Positions 24,388 to 33,607 of a DNA stretch of 37,731 bases are shown one piece after another (position 1 is the first letter of the stretch; every line of letters begins with the position of its first letter). Origin of the DNA: Verrucomicrobiia bacterium (GTDB lineage: Bacteria; Verrucomicrobiota; Verrucomicrobiia; Limisphaerales; JAEYXS01); contig DASWYF010000012.1 of the NCBI GenBank assembly GCA_036405135.1, positions 1 through 37,731 of the forward strand, read 5' to 3'. The notes under the pieces are model-generated. The model did not search any database and was not told the origin of the DNA. It saw nothing but the letters and a program-made list of their open reading frames with translations. The translations under genes were made by a program, and so were the position numbers.

Positions 24388-25707
24388 TCAGAGCGTCTGA
24401 AACAAGCCTGCTTCTTGCGGAGCAGGCTTTTCCTTTTCGCTGATGGCTGGCAGATAGATGCGGAATTCGGCGCCGCCTTCGGGACGGTTGAAGGCGTCCA
24501 TCTTTCCGCCGAAACGGGAGATGATGCCGTAGCTGGTGGCCAAGCCAAGACCCGTGCCGATGCCTGGGGGTTTGGTGGTGACGAAGGGTTCGAAGAGATG
24601 TTTTAGTACGACAGGGGGAAGGCCCGGGCCGTCATCCAGGAATCGCCACAGCAAGTAGCGGCCTTCCGAAAGATTGGCCACTTCGCCTGCTGTCACGGTG
24701 GCAGCAGCCAAATGAACCCGCAAATTGCCGCCTACGGGGGCGGCATCGCGTGCATTGCAGGCCAGATTTATGGCGACTTGGGAAAGTTGCTGGGGCACAC
24801 CCAGTACAGTGGGCAAATCCGTTTCTGCCGACCAGGTGAAACGGAGATGGCTGCCTGCTACGGCATCTATCTGGGAGGCGATCTGTTCCATCAATTTCCG
24901 CATGCACTGGGGTTGAGGGATGGTCGGTTCCAAGCGGGCGAAGGAGAGGAGTTGCTGGGTTATGGAGCGGCCGCTCAGAGCGTTTTCCTGCAGACGTTTG
25001 AGATGCTGATGGAGAAGGGGATTTCCAGATAGTTCCAACTCCAGCAGATGCGCGTAACCCATGATGGAGACGAGGATGTTGTTGAAGTCATGGGCACATC
25101 CGGCTGCCATTCGCCCCATGGCTTCGAGACGGCTGGCTCGTTCCATGGCATCACGATGACGTTTCAATTCGGCTTCAGCGCGGTCATGTTTGAATTGTTC
25201 CAGCAACCATGCTGTGCAAGCGGCGAGCGAGCCAGCGAAGTGCTGCTCGAACTCGTCCCAATGGCGTGGCTTGCCGATGTGTTCGCAACAGATGACGCCG
25301 ATGACCAAGCCATCGTGGTAAATGGGCGCATCCAGCATGGAGGTGATGCCGACGGAGATGAGATAGCTTTCCGCGAAGCTTGATGTGGCATGGTGTGTCC
25401 ATGCATCATCGGCGACGATGGCACGCTCTTTTTCCAAGGCCGAGAAGTAGGCCGGATGAGTCTCGGCATGGAGCCTGATGCCGGTGCTGTGACGGTCCTC
25501 CGAAAGGGTATAGAGGCATACGCACTCGATCGACTGGCGATCGGGGTGGTGAAGCCAAATTCCTACGCGTTCGACTTCGAGGCATTCGGCAGCGGCTTCG
25601 GTGACAAGGCGGAACACTTCCTGTTCATCAGGCAATTCGGACACTCTGAGCCGGGCTAGTTTAAGCAGTGTGTCCGCGAGACGGCGGGACTGGTTTGGCA
25701 GTGTCAT
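24388..25707 (-). CDS. GAF-domain sensor histidine kinase (soluble)
   Basis: A 439-residue protein without membrane segments or signal. A GAF domain (about 25-170, with VERVGIWLHH, AYFSALEKERAIVADDAW and LDAPIYHDGLVIGVICCEH) is followed by a short coiled segment, a HisKA domain with His206 in AAGCAHDFNNIL, and an HATPase domain with N box NLACNARDAAPVGG, LDDGPGL and GTGLGLATSYG. The nucleotide-binding motifs look intact. There is no receiver, and no response regulator next to it, so its partner lies elsewhere. The gene is third in the minus-strand series hybrid kinase-glnE-kinase, 93 bases after glnE, and ends 7 bases before the stop of DUF1501; its 3' end contains the DUF1501 terminator hairpin. 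Confidence 0.92.
   Translation of the reverse strand: MTLPNQSRRLADTLLKLARLRVSELPDEQEVFRLVTEAAAECLEVERVGIWLHHPDRQSIECVCLYTLSEDRHSTGIRLHAETHPAYFSALEKERAIVADDAWTHHATSSFAESYLISVGITSMLDAPIYHDGLVIGVICCEHIGKPRHWDEFEQHFAGSLAACTAWLLEQFKHDRAEAELKRHRDAMERASRLEAMGRMAAGCAHDFNNILVSIMGYAHLLELELSGNPLLHQHLKRLQENALSGRSITQQLLSFARLEPTIPQPQCMRKLMEQIASQIDAVAGSHLRFTWSAETDLPTVLGVPQQLSQVAINLACNARDAAPVGGNLRVHLAAATVTAGEVANLSEGRYLLWRFLDDGPGLPPVVLKHLFEPFVTTKPPGIGTGLGLATSYGIISRFGGKMDAFNRPEGGAEFRIYLPAISEKEKPAPQEAGLFQTL
24404..24436 (+). terminator. Rho-independent terminator of the DUF1501 gene inside the convergent kinase gene
   Basis: AAGCCTGCT (24404-24412) pairs with AGCAGGCTT (24421-24429), and TT, CC and TTTT follow on the plus strand. 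The stop of DUF1501 is 23 bases upstream. The hairpin lies wholly within the last codons of the minus-strand kinase gene (24388-25707). Confidence 0.75.
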
Positions 25708-25800
25708 AGGGGTGACGAAATACCACGGTCCACCAACGCGTCTCAGGCTGTAGGATTCATTTTACGCGGCAAGCCTATTCGGTGAGAATGATTGTAATGA

Positions 25801-28752
25801 CTAATTCTGTTCCCGGGTCAATTCGAGGTAGATGGCGCGGATGTTTTGGCGGCTGACGGATACGGCTTTCGCGAATTCATCCGCATTTTCGAAACCACAC
25901 CGGATGGCCACGCGATGGAGAGCTGCAGGATCATCCGGCAGCTCGGTTTCTCCAGCGAAACTCCATCGGCGAAGAATGCCTTCGATCCGGCGCAATCGAC
26001 GGTAATGGGTGATGAGAGCGCTGGCTTTGTCGCCGGGAAGTTTTTCCTCAGACTGTGCGCGCAAGAGCGCTTTCAATGTGTTGGGCTCCTGCCAGCCGTT
26101 CTCCAAGACGAATATTTGGGCGAGGAATTCCGCATCCATCAATCCGCCCGCGCCGGTTTTGATGGCCAGATGTTCGCTGTCTGTCGGGGTGCGTTCTTTT
26201 TCGATGCGGGCACGCATCCTGACTATCTGCTGGCGCCAGTCCCGGGCATAGGCTGCAACGGGAGGGGCGGCCTGGCTGAAATCAGTCCATGCACTTGCGG
26301 TCCGCTGGAAGGCTTCACCCACGGTGCTGTCTCCTGCTATGATGCGCGTGCGGGTGAACGATTGGATCTCCCATAATTGAGCCCGCTGGCGGAAATACTC
26401 GTCATAGGCTTCCAACGTGTTGACGAGCAGACCTTTTTCACCATCCGGGCGCAAGCGGGCATCGGTTTGGAAAACGATGCCGTAATCCGTGTGTTTCGAA
26501 AGCAGTTCCATCAGCTCAACGGCATATTTTTGCAGTCTGGGGAGGTCGTCGGGTTTATCATTGGCGATGAATATGATGTCCAAATCGGAGCCATAGTTGA
26601 TCTCAGAACCGCCGAGCTTGCCCAAGGCGATGATGGTGAATGGTGGTTGTTCGAGGCGGTTGCGCATTTGCACGGCTTCCAGGGCATAGCGCAAACAGGC
26701 ATCCGCCAAGGCGGAGAGTTCTGTGAGATTGTGCTCGAAATCGACCAGGCCGAGAATATCACGCAAGCCGAGCCTCATCTGTTCAGCTTGATGATAGCGG
26801 CGCATCCAGAGCAACTGGTCCGGATCATTCAGACCATAGCGCAGATCATTCAACGTTTCATCCGCAGTTTTGCTCCGGCGGAGGCGCCCGCTGAGTTGGA
26901 GGTCTTCGACCAGATCCGGTGTGCGGATGGCGACTTCGGCGAGAAATTCCGAGCGGTCGAAGAGCAGGAGCAGCAATTCAAAGAGCGAGGGATTATGCGT
27001 CCATGTTTCGTAGAGCATCATGCGTGCGCCGTAGGCCTGGATGAATGAATCCAGACGGGCGAGCACGCGATCGGGGTCTGAGAGGGTTTTTCCTTCCGGT
27101 GGAGGGGGGAAAGGGGAGGCATGTCCTGGCTTCAAAGGGCAGTAGCGCAGCAGATGCGGAACCAATCCGAGAGCCAGTTCGACCGTACGCGGTGAGACAT
27201 GGACATAACCTGGGCCGTGAACAAACATCGTCAGCAGTTGGAGGGCATGATCGACATCGCGGAAACTGCGAGCCTCGAGGATGCGTTTCCAAACTGCGGG
27301 ATTCGACTCGAGATCGTCGGGTATCGCTGCGGGGGCAGTTTCTGATTCCGATCTCAGGGTGTGCTCGAAGATGAGGCGGACGTTGGTGGTGTGAGTGACC
27401 AGTGCATCTTCGAATTCCTGCAGCTTTTCAAATCCCATGAGCGCGGCGAGACGTTCGCGGGGTTTGCGCCCGGCGGGGATGGTATGGGTCTGGAGATTGT
27501 TCTCCATCTGCAACCGGTGTTCCACATCACGCAGGAAGCAGTAGGCCGCAGTCAACTGTTCGGCCTCTTGCGGAGGGATCAGCCGGTAACGCACCAGATT
27601 TTTGAGGGCGGGAATCGTTTGTGCACCGTGCAGGAAAGGGTTTCTGCCGCCTTGCAATACTTGATGCGTTTGCACAATGAACTCGATCTCGCGGATGCCT
27701 CCGCGCCCGAGTTTCACATTGCGGTCCAATTCGCCTGAGCGGACAACTTCAGTCTCGATGCGGTCTTTCGTTGCGGCGACTTCGTTCAAGATGCGGAGAT
27801 TGAGGCTGCGCGGATAGCGGAAGGGCTGGATCATTTCCAGAAATTCCGCGCCGAGCGCCGCTGAGCCTGCGACAGGCCGCGCTTTAAGGAGCATCATGCG
27901 CTCCCATATCTGGCCCCATTGGGCATAGTAGTTTTCGTAGCTTTGGAGGGAACGGACCAAGGGCCCCGCGTCTCCTTCCGGACGCAGCCGGACATCCACA
28001 CGGTAAAGGGCGCCTTCATCTGCAAGCTGTGAGACATGCGTGATAAACTCTTTGGCCAGACGGGTGAAGAACTGGTGGTTCGAGATGCCTTTGCCCGTTT
28101 CTGATTTCCTGGGACGGGCGGGAAACAGGAAGCCTTCCTCGGCATAGAGGAAGATCAGATCCACGTCTGAACTGTAGTTGAGTTCCTGTCCGCCCAGTTT
28201 GCCCAGACCGAGAATGCAAAACTCCGTAGGTTCCCAAGAACCGTTGCTGTTCTGATGCCAGGGATTTCCGAGACGGGCGGTGAGTTGTTGCTGGACGAGG
28301 CGCTGCACGACTTCAAGGCAGATATCCGCCAGGTCGGAGAGTTCGCGGACGATCTCCATCGTGGAACCCAAGCGGGAGAGGTCGCGGGCGGCGATGCGGA
28401 TGGATTCGCGTTGTTTGAAGAGCCTCAACTGCTGAAAGGCATGATCATATTGCTTATGCCGGAGCGCATCATCCAGCCAGCTGGAAACATCCCTGCGTAG
28501 TCCTTCAGGCTGCCGGGGATTTTTAAGCAGGTCCGCCTTCAAGGCATGGAGCATCCATTCGGGGTGCGCGACCAGCAGGCTGCCCAGATGTTCCGAAGCG
28601 CTGAAGAGTGAGATGATTATGCGGCATTGTTCGACGGACATCCGGCGCAGGGTGGTGCCGGCAGGGGATGCCAGAAGTGCCTCCCAGTATCGGCGGGCCC
28701 GGGGGGGATCGGCACATTCCAGCAGCAGCTTTTCCCAGGCAGGCTTAGGCAT
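25801..28752 (-). CDS. glnE: Glutamine synthetase adenylyltransferase/deadenylase
   Basis: GlnE attaches AMP to, and removes it from, a Tyr of glutamine synthetase, so linking enzyme activity to nitrogen status. From ATG 28752 the protein has 983 residues (GTG 28767 would add 5), close to the normal 950. Both nucleotidyltransferase domains are visible: the N-terminal deadenylase domain around residue 185 with LGKLGGQELNYSSDVD, and the C-terminal adenylylase domain around residue 715 with LGKLGGSEINYGSDLDIIF. Both keep the Asp-x-Asp metal ligands, and helical domains follow each. It lies 47 bases after a hybrid kinase gene and 93 bases before a soluble kinase gene. No glnA or PII gene is in the window. 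Confidence 0.96.
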   Translation of the reverse strand: MPKPAWEKLLLECADPPRARRYWEALLASPAGTTLRRMSVEQCRIIISLFSASEHLGSLLVAHPEWMLHALKADLLKNPRQPEGLRRDVSSWLDDALRHKQYDHAFQQLRLFKQRESIRIAARDLSRLGSTMEIVRELSDLADICLEVVQRLVQQQLTARLGNPWHQNSNGSWEPTEFCILGLGKLGGQELNYSSDVDLIFLYAEEGFLFPARPRKSETGKGISNHQFFTRLAKEFITHVSQLADEGALYRVDVRLRPEGDAGPLVRSLQSYENYYAQWGQIWERMMLLKARPVAGSAALGAEFLEMIQPFRYPRSLNLRILNEVAATKDRIETEVVRSGELDRNVKLGRGGIREIEFIVQTHQVLQGGRNPFLHGAQTIPALKNLVRYRLIPPQEAEQLTAAYCFLRDVEHRLQMENNLQTHTIPAGRKPRERLAALMGFEKLQEFEDALVTHTTNVRLIFEHTLRSESETAPAAIPDDLESNPAVWKRILEARSFRDVDHALQLLTMFVHGPGYVHVSPRTVELALGLVPHLLRYCPLKPGHASPFPPPPEGKTLSDPDRVLARLDSFIQAYGARMMLYETWTHNPSLFELLLLLFDRSEFLAEVAIRTPDLVEDLQLSGRLRRSKTADETLNDLRYGLNDPDQLLWMRRYHQAEQMRLGLRDILGLVDFEHNLTELSALADACLRYALEAVQMRNRLEQPPFTIIALGKLGGSEINYGSDLDIIFIANDKPDDLPRLQKYAVELMELLSKHTDYGIVFQTDARLRPDGEKGLLVNTLEAYDEYFRQRAQLWEIQSFTRTRIIAGDSTVGEAFQRTASAWTDFSQAAPPVAAYARDWRQQIVRMRARIEKERTPTDSEHLAIKTGAGGLMDAEFLAQIFVLENGWQEPNTLKALLRAQSEEKLPGDKASALITHYRRLRRIEGILRRWSFAGETELPDDPAALHRVAIRCGFENADEFAKAVSVSRQNIRAIYLELTREQN

Positions 28753-28799
28753 AGGGCAAGATAGCACAAGGCCAGCCGGCTGGAAGCCGTCTGCGAAGG

Positions 28800-31700
28800 T
28801 CAGGGCTGATCGAGTACGCTTCGCACAGTTTCAGCCAATTGCTGGGGCCCATAAGGTTTTGAGAGGAATGCGCCATGGGGCGTCAGCTGGTTTTGCTGGG
28901 CGGCCATTTCAGCGCTGTAGCCGCTGGAGTAGATAATCTTCAGACCCGGCTTTTCCCTGGAAAGCAGGCTGGCCAGCTCGATGCCGCTCATGCCATCAGG
29001 CATGACCAGATCCGTGAGCAGCAGGGCAACATCCGCCTCGTGCTCAGACCAAAGCTCGAGCGCTTCCGCGCCGGTTTGCGCGCTTAACACGCGATAGCCG
29101 AACTGGGTCAGGATGTTGCGGACCAGCGCACGCAGCGGGGCTTCATCTTCCACTAGCAGAATCGTCTCCGAGCCGCGTGCATCTTTGAAATGTTCCTTGA
29201 TGATCTCGCTGACCGGAAGGACCGTCTTTTCCAAGGCGGGAAGGTAAATCCGGAAGGTAGTGCCACGTCCCAGTTCACTTTCCACTTCGATCCATCCTTT
29301 GTGCTGCTGGACAATGCCATAGACTGTAGAAAGTCCCAGGCCGGTGCCTTTGCCCACCTCTTTGGTGGTGAAGAACGGATCATAGATGCGCGACAAATTC
29401 CCGGGTTCTATGCCTGTGCCGGTATCAACGACTTCCAGGCAGATGTAGCGGCCGGTTCTGCCGTCCGCAGCTTCATCTGGTGCGGTGCGGTGCTCGGACC
29501 GCAACCGGATGGCCAGTGAGCCGCCTCCAGGCATGGCATCACGTGCGTTCACCGCGAGATTCAGGACGATCTGCTGCATCATGGCCGGATCGGCCTTGAT
29601 GAGCGGAAGCGGGGGCTGAGGTTCCACGGTCAGTGTGATCTGTTCGCCCAGCAGGCGGCGCAGCATCCTGGCTACATCGGTGACGAGCGCGGAGAGATCG
29701 AGCTCTTTTTGCTGCATGACCTGCTGCCGGCTGAAGGTCAGGAGCTGTTTCACGAGACTGGCGGCACGATCGGACGCTTTCACGATCTCGCTGGCGGCAT
29801 CTGAGGCCTCGGTGTGCAGATCGCCGAAGAGTTGCAGGACTCCGGCGTGACCCTGGATGACGGTAAGTATGTTGTTGAAATCATGAGCGACACCGCCGGC
29901 CAGCTGGCCGATGGATTCCATTTTTTGAGCCTGGCGGAGTTGGGCTTCGAGTTTGCGGCGTTCCGTGATGTCTTCACGCATCCAGATCACGTGCTGTTTG
30001 CCCGCTCTTTCCAGGATGCTGAAGGCCACCTGGCTGTAGAAGGTGCCGCCATCCTTCCGGCGGTTCAGCACTTCACGGGCGCAACGGCCGGTGCGGCGGA
30101 CTTCGGCATTGATCTCTTCCTGGATGCGTGAGGCTTCTTCCGAACTGTATGCCAGTAAATCGGTCACATGAGCGCCCAGCAGGCCGCCGCGTTGGCCGCC
30201 GAACATGCGTTCCTCGGCAGGGTTGGTGTAGATTATGCGGCCAGCTTCATCGGAAAGACCGACGCCCTCGGCCATGCTTTCGAGGACAAGGGATTGCAGG
30301 CGCAGCGCGTCATCCGTCTTTTTGCGCGCGGTGACATCGAGGCTCAGTACGGTCACACCGGTTATCTCTTCTCCAGTGCGGATCGGATTGAAGCTGATCT
30401 CGAAGTGACGGATGGTTTGGCGGACTTTCAGAGGGTATTCCAGGGTGAACTGTTCGCCGCCAAGAGCACGGTCAAACTGTGCCTGCCAGAAGGCTGCCAC
30501 TTCCGGGGGGAGGCCATTGTGGATGTCGGAGCCGATTTTCGGTTTCTGCCCCAAGGCGATTTCGACGCCTCTTCTAAAGAGACGGTTGAAAGTGATGTAA
30601 CGGTACTGGCGGTCCACGGACCAGGTGGCACCAGGTATGTTCTCCACCAAGGCGGTGAGATTGCCTTCATACTCTTTTTGAGCCAGTTCATGGCGGATGC
30701 GTTCGGTGATGTCCCGGCCGACGGATTGGATATCTAGGATGTTCCCTTTGTTGTCGAAGTGAGCGTGATCAGTCCACTCCTGCCAGCTGATGGAGCCATC
30801 CGGCAGCAGGCAGCGGTGAGCATTGGTCAGAATGGGGTTGCGGGGGGAGAGACTGGCAATTTTTTGCTTTACGGTGGCAACGTCCTGCGGGGAAATCAGA
30901 TCGAAGAATGCGGTTCCGATCAATTGTTCGCGAGTTTGACCGTACATCCGGCAATATGCCTCATTGACAAAGGTGCGGGTGCCGTCGGGCTTCCACCGCA
31001 CGATCATCTCGGTCTGGTCGTCAACAATGGAGCGGAACAGGGTTTCACTTCGGCGAAGCGCATCAACTGTCTGTTTTAGCAGGGTAATATCGTGACCTTC
31101 GGCGATCAGCCAGAGCAGTTTGCCTCCGTCATCAAAAACCGGTTTGAGCGAGAAATCGAAAACGTGCAACACGCCGGCATGGGACTGGTGGGTGGTTTCG
31201 AAGTGGACGAATTCACCACGGGCCGCCTGGGTCAGTGCGGCTTTGAGGTGAGTCTGGGCTTCGTCGCTGTGCGTCCACCAAGGTGTTTCCCAGAAGGGTT
31301 TTCCACGGACGTCATCAACGGTTTTGCCGATGAAATCCAGTGCGGCTCCATTGGCTTCGAGCACATGGCCTGCAGGAGACAGAAGACCGATGAATTGGAA
31401 TGCCTGATTGAAGATGCCGCGGAAGCGGCGTTCGCTTTCCGCCGCTTTTTCCTTGGCCAGATGACGGTCTGTGATGTCGAACGTGACGAGTATGGCCTTG
31501 TTGATCTTGCCTTCCTCGTAGATCGGACTGAGTGTGTTGGCATACCAGTGGGTGGTGTTATCCGGGTGCAGGACCGATATCTCATATGACTGGGTGTTCC
31601 CTTCGCCGAAGACGGATCCAATTCCTTGACGCATGACGGCTAGCTGCTCTTTTTGCACGTAGCTGAAAACGGAGGAGCCGATAACTTCTTCACGTTTGTA

Positions 31701-32735
31701 GCCGGGTGCGACCTGGTTGATGAAGAGAACTGTGCCGTGGGCATCAATGGTCATGATGATGAAGGGTGCGTTCTGTACGAGTGAACGCCAGCGCTCCTCG
31801 GAGGCGGCCAGTGCTTCCATCGGTTCCGTGAGATCTTTCTTCACACGCCATGCCGCCAGCAAAATGAAGGGGAGGCAGAGGGCCAGGACGAGCAGCAGGG
31901 TGTTGCGCACAAGGCGGCGGGTGAAGAAGATTTCCGCATCATCGTAAATGAAGGCAAGGCGCCATTGGGTGCCCTGGATGGTCTGGAAGTAAACGGTGCC
32001 TCCGGTGGAGGTGAGCCGGATGCGTTGTTTGCCTGAGTTCGCGCTGCCCATCGATTTGAGCGCGCGTTTTACTTCTTCATCGCGGTGTTTGCCATAGCTG
32101 CGGCTGGAGACGGGCTGGCCGCTTTCGTCTATGAGCACGGCATGGGCGCGGAAGCCGGGATCAATGGAGGAGATATGGCCGACGATGTTGCGTACCAAAA
32201 CGGTGGCGCCTATGGCACCGGTGCGTTCACCGGTCTGGGGGGAGATAACGGGGACGAGAACCAGAATCACAGGTGAACCGCTGGCCCGGCTGGGAATGAC
32301 TTTGGTGATGACGGTCTGGCCTTGTTGGATCTGTGGGAAATAATAGCGGTCACTGACATTAAACGTGGAATCATCACTGCCATAGACATCGCCGGAAGGC
32401 GTGTTGTAGTAGAGGGCTTCAACGGCTTGGGGGAAGTGGCGCGTCCAAAGTTTCAATTGGGGAACGATGGTGGCCGGATCTCCTTTCTGGATGAGCGGGG
32501 AGACGCCCAGGAGACGCAGGCTGCTTTGTGTCTGGCTGAAGACATCGCGAAGATGCCGGGTTTCATCGGAGAGCTTGGTGCCTGCGAGCTGGTCGATCTC
32601 GGTGCGGACAGTCGTTTCGGTGAGCTCAAAGGCGAGAAAGAATACGACGGCCACGGTTAACAGGACCGGACCAAACGCCAAAGCCAGCAGTTTTCTAAAC
32701 GTCTTCACAAAGGATACAATCACCCCAAAGCCCAT
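28800..32735 (-). CDS. Membrane Cache + multi-PAS hybrid sensor histidine kinase with receiver
   Basis: From ATG 32735 the protein has 1311 residues; an upstream frame to 32795 lacks support. One transmembrane helix (about 15-35) precedes a periplasmic dCache-like sensor (about 40-275, with SDRYYFPQIQQGQ and GAIGATVLV) and a second helix (about 283-303). Five PAS units follow (about 320-930), then HisKA with His951 in GGVAHDFNNIL, HATPase with NLAVNARDAMPGGG, DTGTGI and GKGTGLGLST, and a receiver with Asp1242 in LLLTDLVMP and Lys in FLSKPYG. All motifs look functional. The periplasmic domain probably senses a small extracellular ligand. glnE follows 47 bases downstream on the same strand, so they may share a transcript. 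Confidence 0.94.
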   Translation of the reverse strand: MGFGVIVSFVKTFRKLLALAFGPVLLTVAVVFFLAFELTETTVRTEIDQLAGTKLSDETRHLRDVFSQTQSSLRLLGVSPLIQKGDPATIVPQLKLWTRHFPQAVEALYYNTPSGDVYGSDDSTFNVSDRYYFPQIQQGQTVITKVIPSRASGSPVILVLVPVISPQTGERTGAIGATVLVRNIVGHISSIDPGFRAHAVLIDESGQPVSSRSYGKHRDEEVKRALKSMGSANSGKQRIRLTSTGGTVYFQTIQGTQWRLAFIYDDAEIFFTRRLVRNTLLLVLALCLPFILLAAWRVKKDLTEPMEALAASEERWRSLVQNAPFIIMTIDAHGTVLFINQVAPGYKREEVIGSSVFSYVQKEQLAVMRQGIGSVFGEGNTQSYEISVLHPDNTTHWYANTLSPIYEEGKINKAILVTFDITDRHLAKEKAAESERRFRGIFNQAFQFIGLLSPAGHVLEANGAALDFIGKTVDDVRGKPFWETPWWTHSDEAQTHLKAALTQAARGEFVHFETTHQSHAGVLHVFDFSLKPVFDDGGKLLWLIAEGHDITLLKQTVDALRRSETLFRSIVDDQTEMIVRWKPDGTRTFVNEAYCRMYGQTREQLIGTAFFDLISPQDVATVKQKIASLSPRNPILTNAHRCLLPDGSISWQEWTDHAHFDNKGNILDIQSVGRDITERIRHELAQKEYEGNLTALVENIPGATWSVDRQYRYITFNRLFRRGVEIALGQKPKIGSDIHNGLPPEVAAFWQAQFDRALGGEQFTLEYPLKVRQTIRHFEISFNPIRTGEEITGVTVLSLDVTARKKTDDALRLQSLVLESMAEGVGLSDEAGRIIYTNPAEERMFGGQRGGLLGAHVTDLLAYSSEEASRIQEEINAEVRRTGRCAREVLNRRKDGGTFYSQVAFSILERAGKQHVIWMREDITERRKLEAQLRQAQKMESIGQLAGGVAHDFNNILTVIQGHAGVLQLFGDLHTEASDAASEIVKASDRAASLVKQLLTFSRQQVMQQKELDLSALVTDVARMLRRLLGEQITLTVEPQPPLPLIKADPAMMQQIVLNLAVNARDAMPGGGSLAIRLRSEHRTAPDEAADGRTGRYICLEVVDTGTGIEPGNLSRIYDPFFTTKEVGKGTGLGLSTVYGIVQQHKGWIEVESELGRGTTFRIYLPALEKTVLPVSEIIKEHFKDARGSETILLVEDEAPLRALVRNILTQFGYRVLSAQTGAEALELWSEHEADVALLLTDLVMPDGMSGIELASLLSREKPGLKIIYSSGYSAEMAAQQNQLTPHGAFLSKPYGPQQLAETVRSVLDQP

Positions 32736-32844
32736 ATGGCTTCCGTCCAAGAATGGAGCCAAGGTTTGACTGGCAGCGATGCAAGCGCAAGGCAATACGC
32801 TGATGAGCGTTGAGTTTATGACTGGCTACGCTTATGCTGACGAT

Positions 32845-33594
32845 ATGCGGAATATCCTAATCGCGACATTTTGGTTGCTAAATGTCATGGCATTCCAGGT
32901 GAATGCGCAAACGAACAGCAGCAAGCTGGGTGGTCTTCTAAAAGGATTCATTACTTCATCCAACGTCACTTCCTCTGTGGGGGCAGACCAGATCGCGGCG
33001 GGGTTGAAGGAGGCGTTGGCGAAAGGAACGGATCAGGCTGTGAAGCGTTTGGGGACGACGAATGGTTTTCTTACGAATGCGCTGGTGAGGATACCGATGC
33101 CGGCGGAGCTGAAGCAGGTGGAGACGTCTTTGCGCCGGCTCAAGCAGGATCATCTGGCGGATGAGTTTGTGAATACGATGAACCGGGCGGCGGAGAAGGC
33201 GGTGCCTTTGGCGGCTCCGGTGTTCGCCGAGGCGGTGAAGAAGATGACGATCGATGATGCGAAGAACATCTTGAATGGACCGAAGGACGCAGCGACGCAG
33301 TATTTCAGCAAAGCGACCAGGGAGACGTTGCTGGCGCATTTTCAACCGATGGTGAAGCAGGCGACGGATCAGGTGGGATTGACGGCATCTTACAAGCAAC
33401 TGACGGATCGAGCCAAGGTGCTGAGTCCTTTCATGAAGACGCAGGCGTTGGATCTGGATTCTTATGTGACGAACAAGGCTTTGGACGGGCTTTTTGCGAT
33501 GGTGGCGCAGGAGGAGGAGAAGATCCGGCAAGACCCGGCGGCGCGGACTACGGATCTGTTGAAGAAGGTTTTTGGCAGTACGGCGGGCAAGTAA
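32845..33594 (+). CDS. DUF4197 family secreted protein
   Basis: From ATG 32845 the protein has 249 residues. The start gives a signal peptide (MRNILIATFWLLNVMAFQVNA); an upstream frame to 32779 would bury it. The mature part covers the whole DUF4197 domain: AAGLKEALAKGTDQAVKRLG, the LTNALVRIPMPAELKQVE segment, MNRAAEKAVPLA, TIDDAKNILNGPKDAATQYF and, at the end, KALDGLFAMVAQEEEKIR with the closing RTTDLLKKVFG. The family is of unknown function, helical and exported. It diverges from the Cache hybrid kinase by 109 bases and is followed 13 bases later by the LOG-family gene. Confidence 0.9.
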   Translation: MRNILIATFWLLNVMAFQVNAQTNSSKLGGLLKGFITSSNVTSSVGADQIAAGLKEALAKGTDQAVKRLGTTNGFLTNALVRIPMPAELKQVETSLRRLKQDHLADEFVNTMNRAAEKAVPLAAPVFAEAVKKMTIDDAKNILNGPKDAATQYFSKATRETLLAHFQPMVKQATDQVGLTASYKQLTDRAKVLSPFMKTQALDLDSYVTNKALDGLFAMVAQEEEKIRQDPAARTTDLLKKVFGSTAGK

Positions 33595-33607
33595 GTTTTC
33601 ACACGGT

